A stretch of 24,149 nt of DNA from an uncultured Candidatus Methylacidiphilales bacterium (GTDB lineage: Bacteria > Verrucomicrobiota > Verrucomicrobiia > Methylacidiphilales > CALFVM01): positions 1-24,149 of the forward strand of contig CALFVM010000050.1 in assembly GCA_937928665.1 (NCBI GenBank), read 5' to 3'. The notes under the pieces were generated by a model. It ran no database searches and was not told the DNA's origin. It saw nothing but the letters and a program-made list of their open reading frames with translations. The position numbers and the translations under genes are program-made. Position 1 is the first letter of the stretch, and the number at the start of each line of letters is the position of its first letter. Shown here piece after piece: positions 7,184-14,581 of the stretch.

Positions 7184-9320
7184 TTGAAGATTTGGTGCCT
7201 TTTTTCTTTTTTTCCGGTTTGGCCTGCCCGGGTTTCTTTTTCCGGCGACCGTCTCCGTAGTAGTGGTAGTAAGCCGTGTGATAGTAATAGCTATCGTCGC
7301 TCTGCACATGGACGTTGTTGAGAACGACACCCACCAGGCGGCCATTGACTTCCTCGACGACCCGTTTCACCCGCAGAGACACACTCCGCGGATAGCGACG
7401 ATGTTGAACCACCATCAGGGTTGAATCCACCAGACGCACGAGCACAGCAGCATCGCTCATCCCGAGAATCGGCGGAACGTCAAAGATAATGACTTCGTAG
7501 TAAGGCCGGAGGAGTCGGATTGCCTCCGCTATCTTCGCCGGGCTCATGGCACCCATCGATTCCGGCGGCAGCCGCCCGGAGGTGATCACGTGGAGATTTT
7601 CCACGCCGGATTCCCGGATGTAGTCACTGACCGTCCCTCGTCCCAAAAGGTAATCGGCCAACCCAAGATCGTTGCTCAGACCCAAAATTCGGTCGATTGA
7701 GTGCCGTCGAAAATCGGCGTCCACAATCAACGTCTTGATTCCACTGTTCGCGCAGACATAGGCCAGATTGAACAGCGTGGTGGTCTTACCCTCGCCCGGC
7801 CCCCCGGAAACGGCGGTGAGGGTTTGCGCCCCATCCTGCGTGGGTCCCAGATCGATCTTCGCCCGCAGAATCCGGTAGGCCTCGGCATTCGGAGAATCCG
7901 GGCCTTCCTGATTCAGGTATCCGACCCCCTGGGGAACCACCCCAACAACGGGGCTGTTGAGGAAACGCTCAACGTCGTCCAGGGACTTGATGCTCGTGTC
8001 CAAATACTCAATGAAGAAGGCCAGACTGACTCCGAGAAACAGCCCCACCGCCACCGAAAGGGCGATGTTCAGCCGGAAGTTTGGCCGGACGGGCGAGAGG
8101 TTCGGTTCGGCTTGACTAACCGACTTGACCGGATTTACCCCGATTTTCCGGTCAACTTTCTCCTGGGTAATCCGGGCGCGAAGGATATCGAGGAGCTGCT
8201 GCTGGGTTTCATAATCCCGCCGGGCGTCGAGAAACGGTGCGAGTTTGTCCGAGCGCATGGAACGGAGACGTTGACGGGATTCTTCAACCTCCTTCTCCTG
8301 GGCCTCCAGTTTGGACTGGGACACACTCAGATCAATCCCAAGCCCCTGACGCAAACCTTCAATCGATTGGTTAAGCTTCTGCCGGAGATCGGCCACCAGG
8401 GCCTCTGAGGATTGAATCCGGGGATGGGCCGCTCCAAAACCCTGTTCCCGCAACGCCGCCAAATTGCTTTCGACTTGAAGCAGCTGCGTTTTCGTTGCGT
8501 CAACTGTTCCATCGAAAATACCGATCGTGGGCAACACCCGTTCAAGTTCCGCCACCGTTAAATTGGCGACCTGATCATACCGGGTCTTGCGGGCCAGAAA
8601 ATCCGCCCGCAACTCGTTGAGCACATTTTCTTTTCGTTGGAGGTCAATTTCCTGAAGGGTCGCTGCCTGTTGATTGGAACCGCCCAAGACTTCGTCGACA
8701 CCCAGTTCACGGCGAAGTTCTTCAATCTTGGCCTTGGCAATCTCCACCCGCTCCTGTTGCTCTGCAAACTCGGCGTCCGCCACCGACAAGCCTGAGGTTG
8801 TTCGTTCTTCAATCTCGCTGATTCGCGAGTTCTCGTATTCCTTGGCCACGCTGTTGGCAATCTCCGCTGCTTCGCGAGGATCCTGGCTCTGGACGACAAT
8901 CTCGATCAGCTTGGTGTTTCGAAAGGGGCGTACCTGCAACATGCCGCGCGCCAGCATGTTGTAAACCTGGTCCTGGGTCAGAGATCCCGGCTCGGCACCG
9001 AAACGGGCCGTCCACCGGTCTACCAGCTTGAGCTTGTCAATAACCGGGTACAGAATTTTCTTGGATTGAATGATCTCAAACTCGGTTTGCAGAAACAATG
9101 GATCCATCCCGTCCATCTCAGGACGGAAAACCTGGAGGTCCGGGTTTTGCTTCTCAATCTGAATGACGGCGGTCGACTGATAAATCTTGGGCATTGACCG
9201 GGTGACCACCACGGCCGTGCCCACGGTGAGAATGAGAATGGTGATGATGATCGGCCAGCGGTTGCGCACCACGAGCCAATAGTCGTTGAAATGGAGACTC
9301 TTCTCGCTCGGCGCGTTCAT
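7152..9320 (-). CDS. Wzc-like polysaccharide co-polymerase and bacterial tyrosine autokinase
   Basis: Inner-membrane protein controlling polymer length and export. The 722 residues hold a Wzz domain with TM1 (about 22-40), a long periplasmic coiled-coil region (about 160-395), the PxxP-type approach VRPNFRLN and TM2 (about 417-437), then a cytosolic BY-kinase. The kinase has Walker A GGPGEGKTT (506-514), Walker A' LIVDADFRR (531-539) and Walker B VIIFDVPP (610-617). A tyrosine cluster at 678-688 contains seven Tyr in eleven residues and should be the autophosphorylation tail. Beyond it lies an unusual Lys-rich extension of about 30 residues (691-722). Kinase and membrane parts are in one chain, as in Proteobacteria. 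The gene follows a 76-base gap, the longest gap between protein-coding genes in this run, where a possible sigma-54 element lies. Confidence 0.95.
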   Translation of the reverse strand: MNAPSEKSLHFNDYWLVVRNRWPIIITILILTVGTAVVVTRSMPKIYQSTAVIQIEKQNPDLQVFRPEMDGMDPLFLQTEFEIIQSKKILYPVIDKLKLVDRWTARFGAEPGSLTQDQVYNMLARGMLQVRPFRNTKLIEIVVQSQDPREAAEIANSVAKEYENSRISEIEERTTSGLSVADAEFAEQQERVEIAKAKIEELRRELGVDEVLGGSNQQAATLQEIDLQRKENVLNELRADFLARKTRYDQVANLTVAELERVLPTIGIFDGTVDATKTQLLQVESNLAALREQGFGAAHPRIQSSEALVADLRQKLNQSIEGLRQGLGIDLSVSQSKLEAQEKEVEESRQRLRSMRSDKLAPFLDARRDYETQQQLLDILRARITQEKVDRKIGVNPVKSVSQAEPNLSPVRPNFRLNIALSVAVGLFLGVSLAFFIEYLDTSIKSLDDVERFLNSPVVGVVPQGVGYLNQEGPDSPNAEAYRILRAKIDLGPTQDGAQTLTAVSGGPGEGKTTTLFNLAYVCANSGIKTLIVDADFRRHSIDRILGLSNDLGLADYLLGRGTVSDYIRESGVENLHVITSGRLPPESMGAMSPAKIAEAIRLLRPYYEVIIFDVPPILGMSDAAVLVRLVDSTLMVVQHRRYPRSVSLRVKRVVEEVNGRLVGVVLNNVHVQSDDSYYYHTAYYHYYGDGRRKKKPGQAKPEKKKKGTKSSNESSAGSDRY

Positions 9321-9344
9321 TACTAAAAGCTACGCCTTGAATAT

Positions 9345-9360
9345 TGCAATGTCTATCCCC
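9345..9360 (-). promoter_or_regulatory. Possible sigma-54 (-24/-12) promoter before the Wzc-like gene
   Basis: On the minus strand the element reads GGGGATAGACATTGCA: a GG and a GC separated by exactly ten bases, with a full TTGCA -12 box. The -24 half is weak (GGGGA instead of TGGCA). It ends 24 bases before the ATG, which leaves room for a short leader. A GAFTGA-containing activator is encoded in the same gene run, which makes the match more interesting, but the sequence alone cannot prove it. Confidence 0.3.
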
Positions 9361-9396
9361 GGTTGGCAAGTCCGGTCCTAGATGGGCCGATGATGA

Positions 9397-10581
9397 TCAA
9401 TACGTGCCGCGAATGCCAAACCAAACCTGGTTCCGGTCGTAATCCCGTCCGGCAAAATCGGACGACACCATGGTGTGCCGATAGCCAACAAGGGCGGAAA
9501 GATAGTTGGAAAATTCGTAGCCGGCGGAAATCTGGAAATAGGCTGTGTCCTCGTCGGCATCCCTCTGATTCGCCAGGAAGGATTCATTCCCTTTATAACG
9601 TCCAATGACGTAAATGATGCTGCCTCCCACGAAAAACTTCGGCGTCACGTAGTGGGTGATCCCCGCGCTGATCTGATCCGTATCGATACTGCTGAACCCC
9701 GCATTATCCGTCAGCGATGTCGTGTGAGCATACCCAAACCGGGCACTGCTGCGGTTGCTGTAGTTCCAAATGGTGTCCAAGGAAGCGTAAGGACTGGTCT
9801 GGTCCGAGAATATCGGATTGTCGTATGTCCGGTGCTGTACCCCCACCCGCCCCGACAACAGCCAGACCGGAGTCAGGTAGTGATCCGCACCGGCGGCGAA
9901 GATGTAGGCCTGCTGATCCCGTCGAATGGTCTCGTAATCCACCGCGTTGAAGGTAAACGATCCAACCGCCGTTGTCGTCGGGAGCACTTCGAAGCGTAAA
10001 TCCTGGCTTGCCACATGCTCCATATAATTATTTACCCGTCCAATGGCCGACCCGTCATAGTGTGTGTAGTTGTTCTGATAACTGGTCACTGTCGAAAACC
10101 GTTCGGTCCATTTGTAGGTTCCCGAGATTGAGAGCTCGTTAAGAATCCGGTCACCCAAACGCCGTTGAACCACAGCCCCCGCGCCGATCTGGCTTTCCTG
10201 GGAGTAGTTCAACCTGTTCTTCAGGTCGACGTCAAACTTCGGCGTAAATTGATGCGTCACACGCGCCAAGAAATCATGGCCCAAATCAAAATCGTCCCCT
10301 GGCCGGTCCGCAAAGTAAGTGGCATCAAACCTGTATCGGGCCGCGAAGGTTGTCTGATCGATTTGATAATCGAACAGAATGGACGGATCAACAATGGTCT
10401 TCCAAGACGCCTGACGGTTGTTGTTCGCGGTAAAAATATTGTCGTCGTACTCACCCCGAAGACCGGCACTCACAGTGAATGGCTTTTCCGTCCGAGGACC
10501 TTGCGCCCAACAATTTAACGCAAAAGCATGTAACAACCCCGTGAACAAAGCTAGGGCGACAAGGTAGGTGTTCAACCGCAT
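9397..10581 (-). CDS. Outer-membrane beta-barrel protein of a polysaccharide export locus
   Basis: 394 residues with a Sec signal peptide (MRLNTYLVALALFTGLLHAF, cleavage near CWA-Q). The rest is built of alternating polar and aromatic strands, for example TTFAARYRFDATYFAD, LSGRVGVQHRTYD and NQVWFGIRGTY. The last residue is an aromatic (Tyr) after a strand, the usual Bam recognition ending. The pattern resembles the EpsL/BBP2-type porins found in exopolysaccharide and PEP-CTERM loci; the exact family is inference. Placed between the export genes, it is likely the outer-membrane channel for the short OPX protein. It has the clearest Shine-Dalgarno in this gene run and starts 10 bases after the previous stop. 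Confidence 0.85.
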   Translation of the reverse strand: MRLNTYLVALALFTGLLHAFALNCWAQGPRTEKPFTVSAGLRGEYDDNIFTANNNRQASWKTIVDPSILFDYQIDQTTFAARYRFDATYFADRPGDDFDLGHDFLARVTHQFTPKFDVDLKNRLNYSQESQIGAGAVVQRRLGDRILNELSISGTYKWTERFSTVTSYQNNYTHYDGSAIGRVNNYMEHVASQDLRFEVLPTTTAVGSFTFNAVDYETIRRDQQAYIFAAGADHYLTPVWLLSGRVGVQHRTYDNPIFSDQTSPYASLDTIWNYSNRSSARFGYAHTTSLTDNAGFSSIDTDQISAGITHYVTPKFFVGGSIIYVIGRYKGNESFLANQRDADEDTAYFQISAGYEFSNYLSALVGYRHTMVSSDFAGRDYDRNQVWFGIRGTY

Positions 10582-10585
10582 GAAA

Positions 10586-10591
10586 CTCCTT
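10586..10591 (-). promoter_or_regulatory. Strong ribosome binding site of the beta-barrel gene
   Basis: AAGGAG on the minus strand, four bases before the ATG at 10581, directly behind the stop codon of the upstream gene. It fixes the start codon of the barrel protein. It stands out because almost every other gene here lacks a recognisable Shine-Dalgarno, so this product may be translated at a higher rate. Confidence 0.7.
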
Positions 10592-11335
10592 TTAGGTCTG
10601 CTCAGGGACCGTAGGCGTTGCTGCCGCCGGATTCAAGTTGATTCCGATATCCCCAAGAAATCCTGAGATCGACGAGGGAATGGGGCTCAGGGTCTTTGGT
10701 GGGCCCTGCCCCCCCGGCAACGGTGCATTCGGACCTAACCCAGGAAATCCAGTTGAGCCGCCCGGATTGAAACTGGACAGGTCCAATTCCGGAGTGAGGA
10801 GGGTTGAATCAGAAGGAATATCCGTGGGTGCCGTCGTCTGGGCAATCGCTACCGGCTGTCCCGAACCCAGACTGACCAGAGTGTCAGGTGCTAAACGGCG
10901 ACCATCTACCGTGACCGTTCCAACCAAGCCGGGACGAATGAGGGGATCCTCCAGTCGCTTGGTCACCGGATCAAGCGGGAAGATAAACGTGACGACAGCA
11001 TCCCGGCTGATCACAATCCGACGACCGTTTACCCGCAGAATAACTTCTTTTGGATTGTCTGGATCGGGGGCAGCAATGAGCACCGCATTCCCGGACGGAT
11101 TCTGACCAAAGCTTGCGATAAAGTCCTGGCCTCCCGCAGAAACCTTTTCCCGGACTGTTCCCATGGCCAAGGTTTTGACGATGTTGCCGGACGGATCCAG
11201 CACAGCAACGTCAATACTACGACTTGCTTCTTGCTGAGTAACGCGGATGTCAGCCGCCGCAAAACCGGAAGACGCGAAAACCCAGAGGGAGGCCGTGAAG
11301 GCCAATACGACGAAGAACTTGACCCACGTTTTCAT
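10592..11335 (-). CDS. Secreted protein of unknown function in the polysaccharide export locus
   Basis: 247 residues with a clear signal peptide (MKTWVKFFVVLAF...SGFAAADI, cleavage about residue 27). The mature part begins with about 130 residues rich in short beta strands (SIDVAVLDPSGNIVKTL, EVILRVNGRRIVISRDAVVTF, GTVTVDGRRLAPDTLVSLGSG). A low-complexity Pro/Gly/Ser/Leu tail follows (about 165-247). No enzyme motif, lipobox, membrane anchor or sorting signal is visible. It precedes the beta-barrel gene by 10 bases and follows the glycosyltransferase gene by 62 bases. That context suggests a periplasmic or surface accessory factor for export. FecR-like or carbohydrate-binding roles are possible guesses; I do not recognise the family. 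Confidence 0.8.
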   Translation of the reverse strand: MKTWVKFFVVLAFTASLWVFASSGFAAADIRVTQQEASRSIDVAVLDPSGNIVKTLAMGTVREKVSAGGQDFIASFGQNPSGNAVLIAAPDPDNPKEVILRVNGRRIVISRDAVVTFIFPLDPVTKRLEDPLIRPGLVGTVTVDGRRLAPDTLVSLGSGQPVAIAQTTAPTDIPSDSTLLTPELDLSSFNPGGSTGFPGLGPNAPLPGGQGPPKTLSPIPSSISGFLGDIGINLNPAAATPTVPEQT

Positions 11336-11397
11336 AAGTTAAGCTTAGTTTTTCGACCGAGGCTGTCAACACTAGTCTTCGGCGATTTGGCGATCGT

Positions 11398-13140
11398 TCA
11401 TTGCCACCGGGGCCGGTCCGAAAGCAGGAAATATTCCCCCTCCGCCGGGGGTCCCGGCGGCGGCAGCGGGATGGCAAATGGAAGAATCGCCCGGTCACCA
11501 GTCCGTCGTAAAATCAGGTCGGTCCATTCTTTCCACTCCCCTTTACGGATTTCGCTTACATAGCGGCTGTTGGTGCTGGCAGGCGTAACCAGGACCATCA
11601 CGATTGGGCGCATCAAATCATTGATCTCGAAAAACTGGTCCTTGTCCCGGGGAAGCCAGACTGAAACCCGGTTCTGATACCACGCCTGCGCCCAGGGAAT
11701 ATCCCCGCAAGAAATCTCTCCGGGCTCTGACCACGGTTTGGTCAACGCCAGAATGGGAGGGAAATACGGCGGGTAGGCAAAGATACGGCCGGGGGGAGCA
11801 AGAAAATCACGCACCAGGGGGAGAGAATGAGCGGCCAGAACAATCCCTACCACGCAATATTTGAGCAGACTCAGCGGCAGCTGAATTCGATCCAGCAAAA
11901 CATAGAGAAACGCCACCGCAAAAATCAGCAGAACGGGAAGAAACGGGAGAACATGATTGGCCGACTGCCACTGAGCGGAATCGGCAGGAAAAACAACCCC
12001 GCCCAGGACCACGACGATTGCTACCGCACCACCCCAGAACCAATGCTGAACCGATGCACTCCAGGCTCGGAACCGGTGAAAGATGCATCCGACCACCAGA
12101 CCGGCGATGACAAAGCCGCCACACAGGGCGGCAAAAGCCATCGACTGGTTCATCACTCCGCGAACCACGTCTCGGATCACCTCGCGGGGGCTAACGATTT
12201 GCCACACATTGAGTTCCAGTGTTCTCCAGATCGATTGCCCGGGGAAAAGTCCTCCATCCATGAAGGCGGAAACCCACGCGAGCCCGAACGGATGCCCGAC
12301 CAAGGCCACGTTCCGCATCCACCAGGGCGCACAAACCAGAATGAAGACGCCAAAGGCCACAGGCACAGCAATCCAACGCCGAGAAAAGCCGAACGCGGCG
12401 ACCAGGATTAAGGGAATCACCAACCAGCCAAAAACGTAATTGGTCATGGCCGCCAGCCCGATGAACAGCGCGGCGACCGCCACTCCGGCCACTCCCAACC
12501 AAGTGCGCCCATCCTCTTCCGATGCCAGCGCAACGTGGAGGCTTAACCCAGCCGTGGTCAGGCAGAACATCACGAGCATCGTCGAGAGGCCTGAAACGGC
12601 AAACTCCCACACCAAGGCAGTCGTCATGAGGAAAATCGTCGCCGTCACGGCCACGATATCGTCGAAAAGCCAGCGGCCCCAGACGTAGACCATCAACGTC
12701 GTGAGAAACAAGAAACCCAACGACACGGCCAAGACCACCCGTTCTGGACGAAACACCCGGAAGTCCTTAATCTCGTCTTGGGCAATATCGAATGAAACTC
12801 CCAACAGTTTGAACGCCACCGCATTGACCAGGGGATGAAGCGGCGGGTTGACCGTGTCCGGAAAATTGAGCAGATCGATCTCCCCCATTGCGGTCCCGCT
12901 ATCCTTCAACTGCCAAATGGCCAGTGGCCGGATAAACTGGGTTGTGAACCCCTTTCCCTCCGCCACCTGGCGGGCGATTTGCGCCTGGTCCATTGCCTCG
13001 GCGTGGCGAAATCCAACAAACTCAGAGAGAAAATAAAACAGCGCCAAACCCAGCCAGACCGCCACCAACACCCCACGGGTTATCCACCAGCGGATTCCCC
13101 CGACTTCAATGGCGTAGACGATCGATTGCAGACCGCTCAT
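11398..13140 (-). CDS. GT-C-type membrane glycosyltransferase (ArnT/PMT, GT39-like)
   Basis: A 580-residue integral membrane protein with roughly 11-13 hydrophobic segments and a soluble C-terminal part (about 470-580). After TM1 (about 23-40) the first outer loop carries RHAEAMDQAQIARQVAEGKGF, with Asp 51 at the position where ArnT/PMT-type enzymes keep a catalytic acidic residue. NPPLHPLVNAVAFKLLG corresponds to their conserved proline-rich stretch. Such enzymes use polyprenyl-phosphate sugars on the periplasmic side. Here it probably adds a sugar to the exported polymer or to a protein. The sequence gives no substrate. Its ATG overlaps the response-regulator stop as ATGA (13137-13140), an unusually tight link between a regulator and a membrane glycosyltransferase. 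Confidence 0.75.
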   Translation of the reverse strand: MSGLQSIVYAIEVGGIRWWITRGVLVAVWLGLALFYFLSEFVGFRHAEAMDQAQIARQVAEGKGFTTQFIRPLAIWQLKDSGTAMGEIDLLNFPDTVNPPLHPLVNAVAFKLLGVSFDIAQDEIKDFRVFRPERVVLAVSLGFLFLTTLMVYVWGRWLFDDIVAVTATIFLMTTALVWEFAVSGLSTMLVMFCLTTAGLSLHVALASEEDGRTWLGVAGVAVAALFIGLAAMTNYVFGWLVIPLILVAAFGFSRRWIAVPVAFGVFILVCAPWWMRNVALVGHPFGLAWVSAFMDGGLFPGQSIWRTLELNVWQIVSPREVIRDVVRGVMNQSMAFAALCGGFVIAGLVVGCIFHRFRAWSASVQHWFWGGAVAIVVVLGGVVFPADSAQWQSANHVLPFLPVLLIFAVAFLYVLLDRIQLPLSLLKYCVVGIVLAAHSLPLVRDFLAPPGRIFAYPPYFPPILALTKPWSEPGEISCGDIPWAQAWYQNRVSVWLPRDKDQFFEINDLMRPIVMVLVTPASTNSRYVSEIRKGEWKEWTDLILRRTGDRAILPFAIPLPPPGPPAEGEYFLLSDRPRWQ

Positions 13141-14522
13141 GATTCTTTTTCTTCTTCGCCCTCCACCCCATCCGTCACCAGCCCATACTCATGGAGCTTG
13201 CGATGAAGGGTGCGGCGACTAATCCCCAGTACTTTGGCCGCTTCCGTCCGGTTCTGTCCATTCTCTTCGAGTGCCTGCACAATGGCTTGCCGCTCCAGCA
13301 ACCCGAGATCCAGAGTGCGGAGAGTCTTCGTCGCCGGTGCGCCCCGGACTTTTCGCAGAGAGGGCGGAAGATCCTTCAGTTCAATCCGCCCGGTCCGTGA
13401 CAGCACGACCCCGTGCTCCAGTGCCGTTCGAAGTTCCCGTACATTCCCGGGCCAGTCGTAGTCCAGAATTGCCCGGGCCGCTTCTTCGCTCAACTCCACC
13501 GGAGCCTTGCCGTTTTCCTCGCAAATTTCCTTCAACAGCCCGCTGGCCAGGAGCGGGATATCCTCGCGACGCTCCCGCAAGGGCGGGAGGTGAAGCCGGA
13601 TCACGTGAATCCGGTAGAACAAGTCCTCCCGGAACTTGCCCTCCTTCACCATCGCTTCGAGGTTCCGGTTGGTCGCTGCCACCACCCGGACGTCGGCTTG
13701 GATCGGCTGATTTCCCCCAACCCGCTCAAACGTCCGCTCGCCCAGGACGCGGAGCAGCTTGACCTGAATCGACTCGTCAATTTCCCCGATTTCGTCCAGG
13801 AAAAGCGTCCCGCCTTTGGCCGCCTCAAACCGGCCAATCCGGCGCTCATGCGCACCGGTGAACGCACCCTTTTCATGGCCGAAAAGCTCGCTCTCCAGCA
13901 GGTGCTCGGAAAACGCCTTACAATGAACCGCCATGAAAGGTTTGTTCCTCCGCGGGCTCAACTGATGAATCGCGTGGGCCACCAGTTCTTTGCCCGTGCC
14001 GCTCTCCCCCTCCACCAACACGGTCGCACGGGAATCGGCCACCAGCCGGATCTGCTCAAAGATCTCTTCCATCGCCGGCGACCGGCCAATCAGCCGCTCC
14101 AGGCCAAACCGGCGGTTCAGTTGTTGCCGTAACTGCTCGTTCTCCTGCTCCACCTGGCGCCCGCGCACCGCCCGCAGGAGAAGTATCTCCAGCTTGTCCA
14201 GATTGACCGGCTTGGTCACGTAATCGGCTGCTCCGCGCCGCATCGCCTCCACCGCCGTCTCCACCTCACCGTAGGCCGTCATCATAAAGCACACCGGCGG
14301 GTGCTTCTGCGCCTTGCAAAAGTCGAGAACCTCCATCCCGCTATCCCCGCCCAACCGCAAATCGGTCAGGACCACATCGATCGGATCGGTCGCCAGCACC
14401 GCCTTGGCGCCCGTAAGGTCGGCTGCCAGATACACATCAAAGTGGTTCTCCAACCCGCGCCGCAATCCTTCCCGGGTGTGCTTCTCGTCGTCCACGATCA
14501 ATAGTGTCTTCTTTTCCTCCAT
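13137..14522 (-). CDS. NtrC-type response regulator, sigma-54 activator
   Basis: DNA-binding transcription activator of 461 residues (from ATG 14522). The receiver domain (2-120) has the acidic pair VDDEKH, phospho-acceptor Asp 54 (VLTDLRL) and Lys 104 (TKP). The AAA+ domain (about 145-370) has Walker A GESGTGKE (172-179), the sigma-54 contact loop GAFTGA (219-224), Walker B GGTLFLDE and the arginine-rich FREDLFYR. A FIS-type helix-turn-helix closes the protein (about 405-445, NRTEAAKVLGISRRTLHRKL). An in-frame GTG at 14540 lies inside a perfect hairpin and has no ribosome site, so I prefer the ATG. It pairs with the kinase upstream and probably controls the export genes downstream. The domain order is like PrsR of PEP-CTERM loci, but no exosortase is in view. 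Confidence 0.95.
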   Translation of the reverse strand: MEEKKTLLIVDDEKHTREGLRRGLENHFDVYLAADLTGAKAVLATDPIDVVLTDLRLGGDSGMEVLDFCKAQKHPPVCFMMTAYGEVETAVEAMRRGAADYVTKPVNLDKLEILLLRAVRGRQVEQENEQLRQQLNRRFGLERLIGRSPAMEEIFEQIRLVADSRATVLVEGESGTGKELVAHAIHQLSPRRNKPFMAVHCKAFSEHLLESELFGHEKGAFTGAHERRIGRFEAAKGGTLFLDEIGEIDESIQVKLLRVLGERTFERVGGNQPIQADVRVVAATNRNLEAMVKEGKFREDLFYRIHVIRLHLPPLRERREDIPLLASGLLKEICEENGKAPVELSEEAARAILDYDWPGNVRELRTALEHGVVLSRTGRIELKDLPPSLRKVRGAPATKTLRTLDLGLLERQAIVQALEENGQNRTEAAKVLGISRRTLHRKLHEYGLVTDGVEGEEEKES

Positions 14523-14531
14523 CGGTTGGCG

Positions 14532-14546
14532 GGCCGCCACGCGGCC
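14532..14546 (-). other. Perfect hairpin just before the response-regulator start
   Basis: GGCCGC-GTG-GCGGCC on the minus strand: a 6-bp GC stem with a 3-base loop, 9 bases before the ATG at 14522 and covering the alternative GTG. A second weaker hairpin (GCGGT-TT-ACCGC) lies at 14562-14573 in the same 59-base gap. Neither has a T-tract, so an effect on translation or mRNA processing is more likely than termination. Confidence 0.4.
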
Positions 14547-14581
14547 AAGTCGGTCAGGTTAGCGGTAAACCGCAGCCCTTT

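Noticed and set aside
7184..7345. N-terminal extension of the OPX gene
   Set aside because: It would add 54 Thr/Arg/Lys-rich residues that are an out-of-frame reading of the kinase tail and would bury the lipoprotein signal peptide.
11336..11397. Possible sigma-70 promoter before the secreted unknown protein (exact TTGACA, minus strand, 11364-11369)
   Set aside because: The -35 match is perfect, but the best -10 at 16-17 bases (TAAGCT) is poor and would put the start at the ATG itself. Not strong enough to list.
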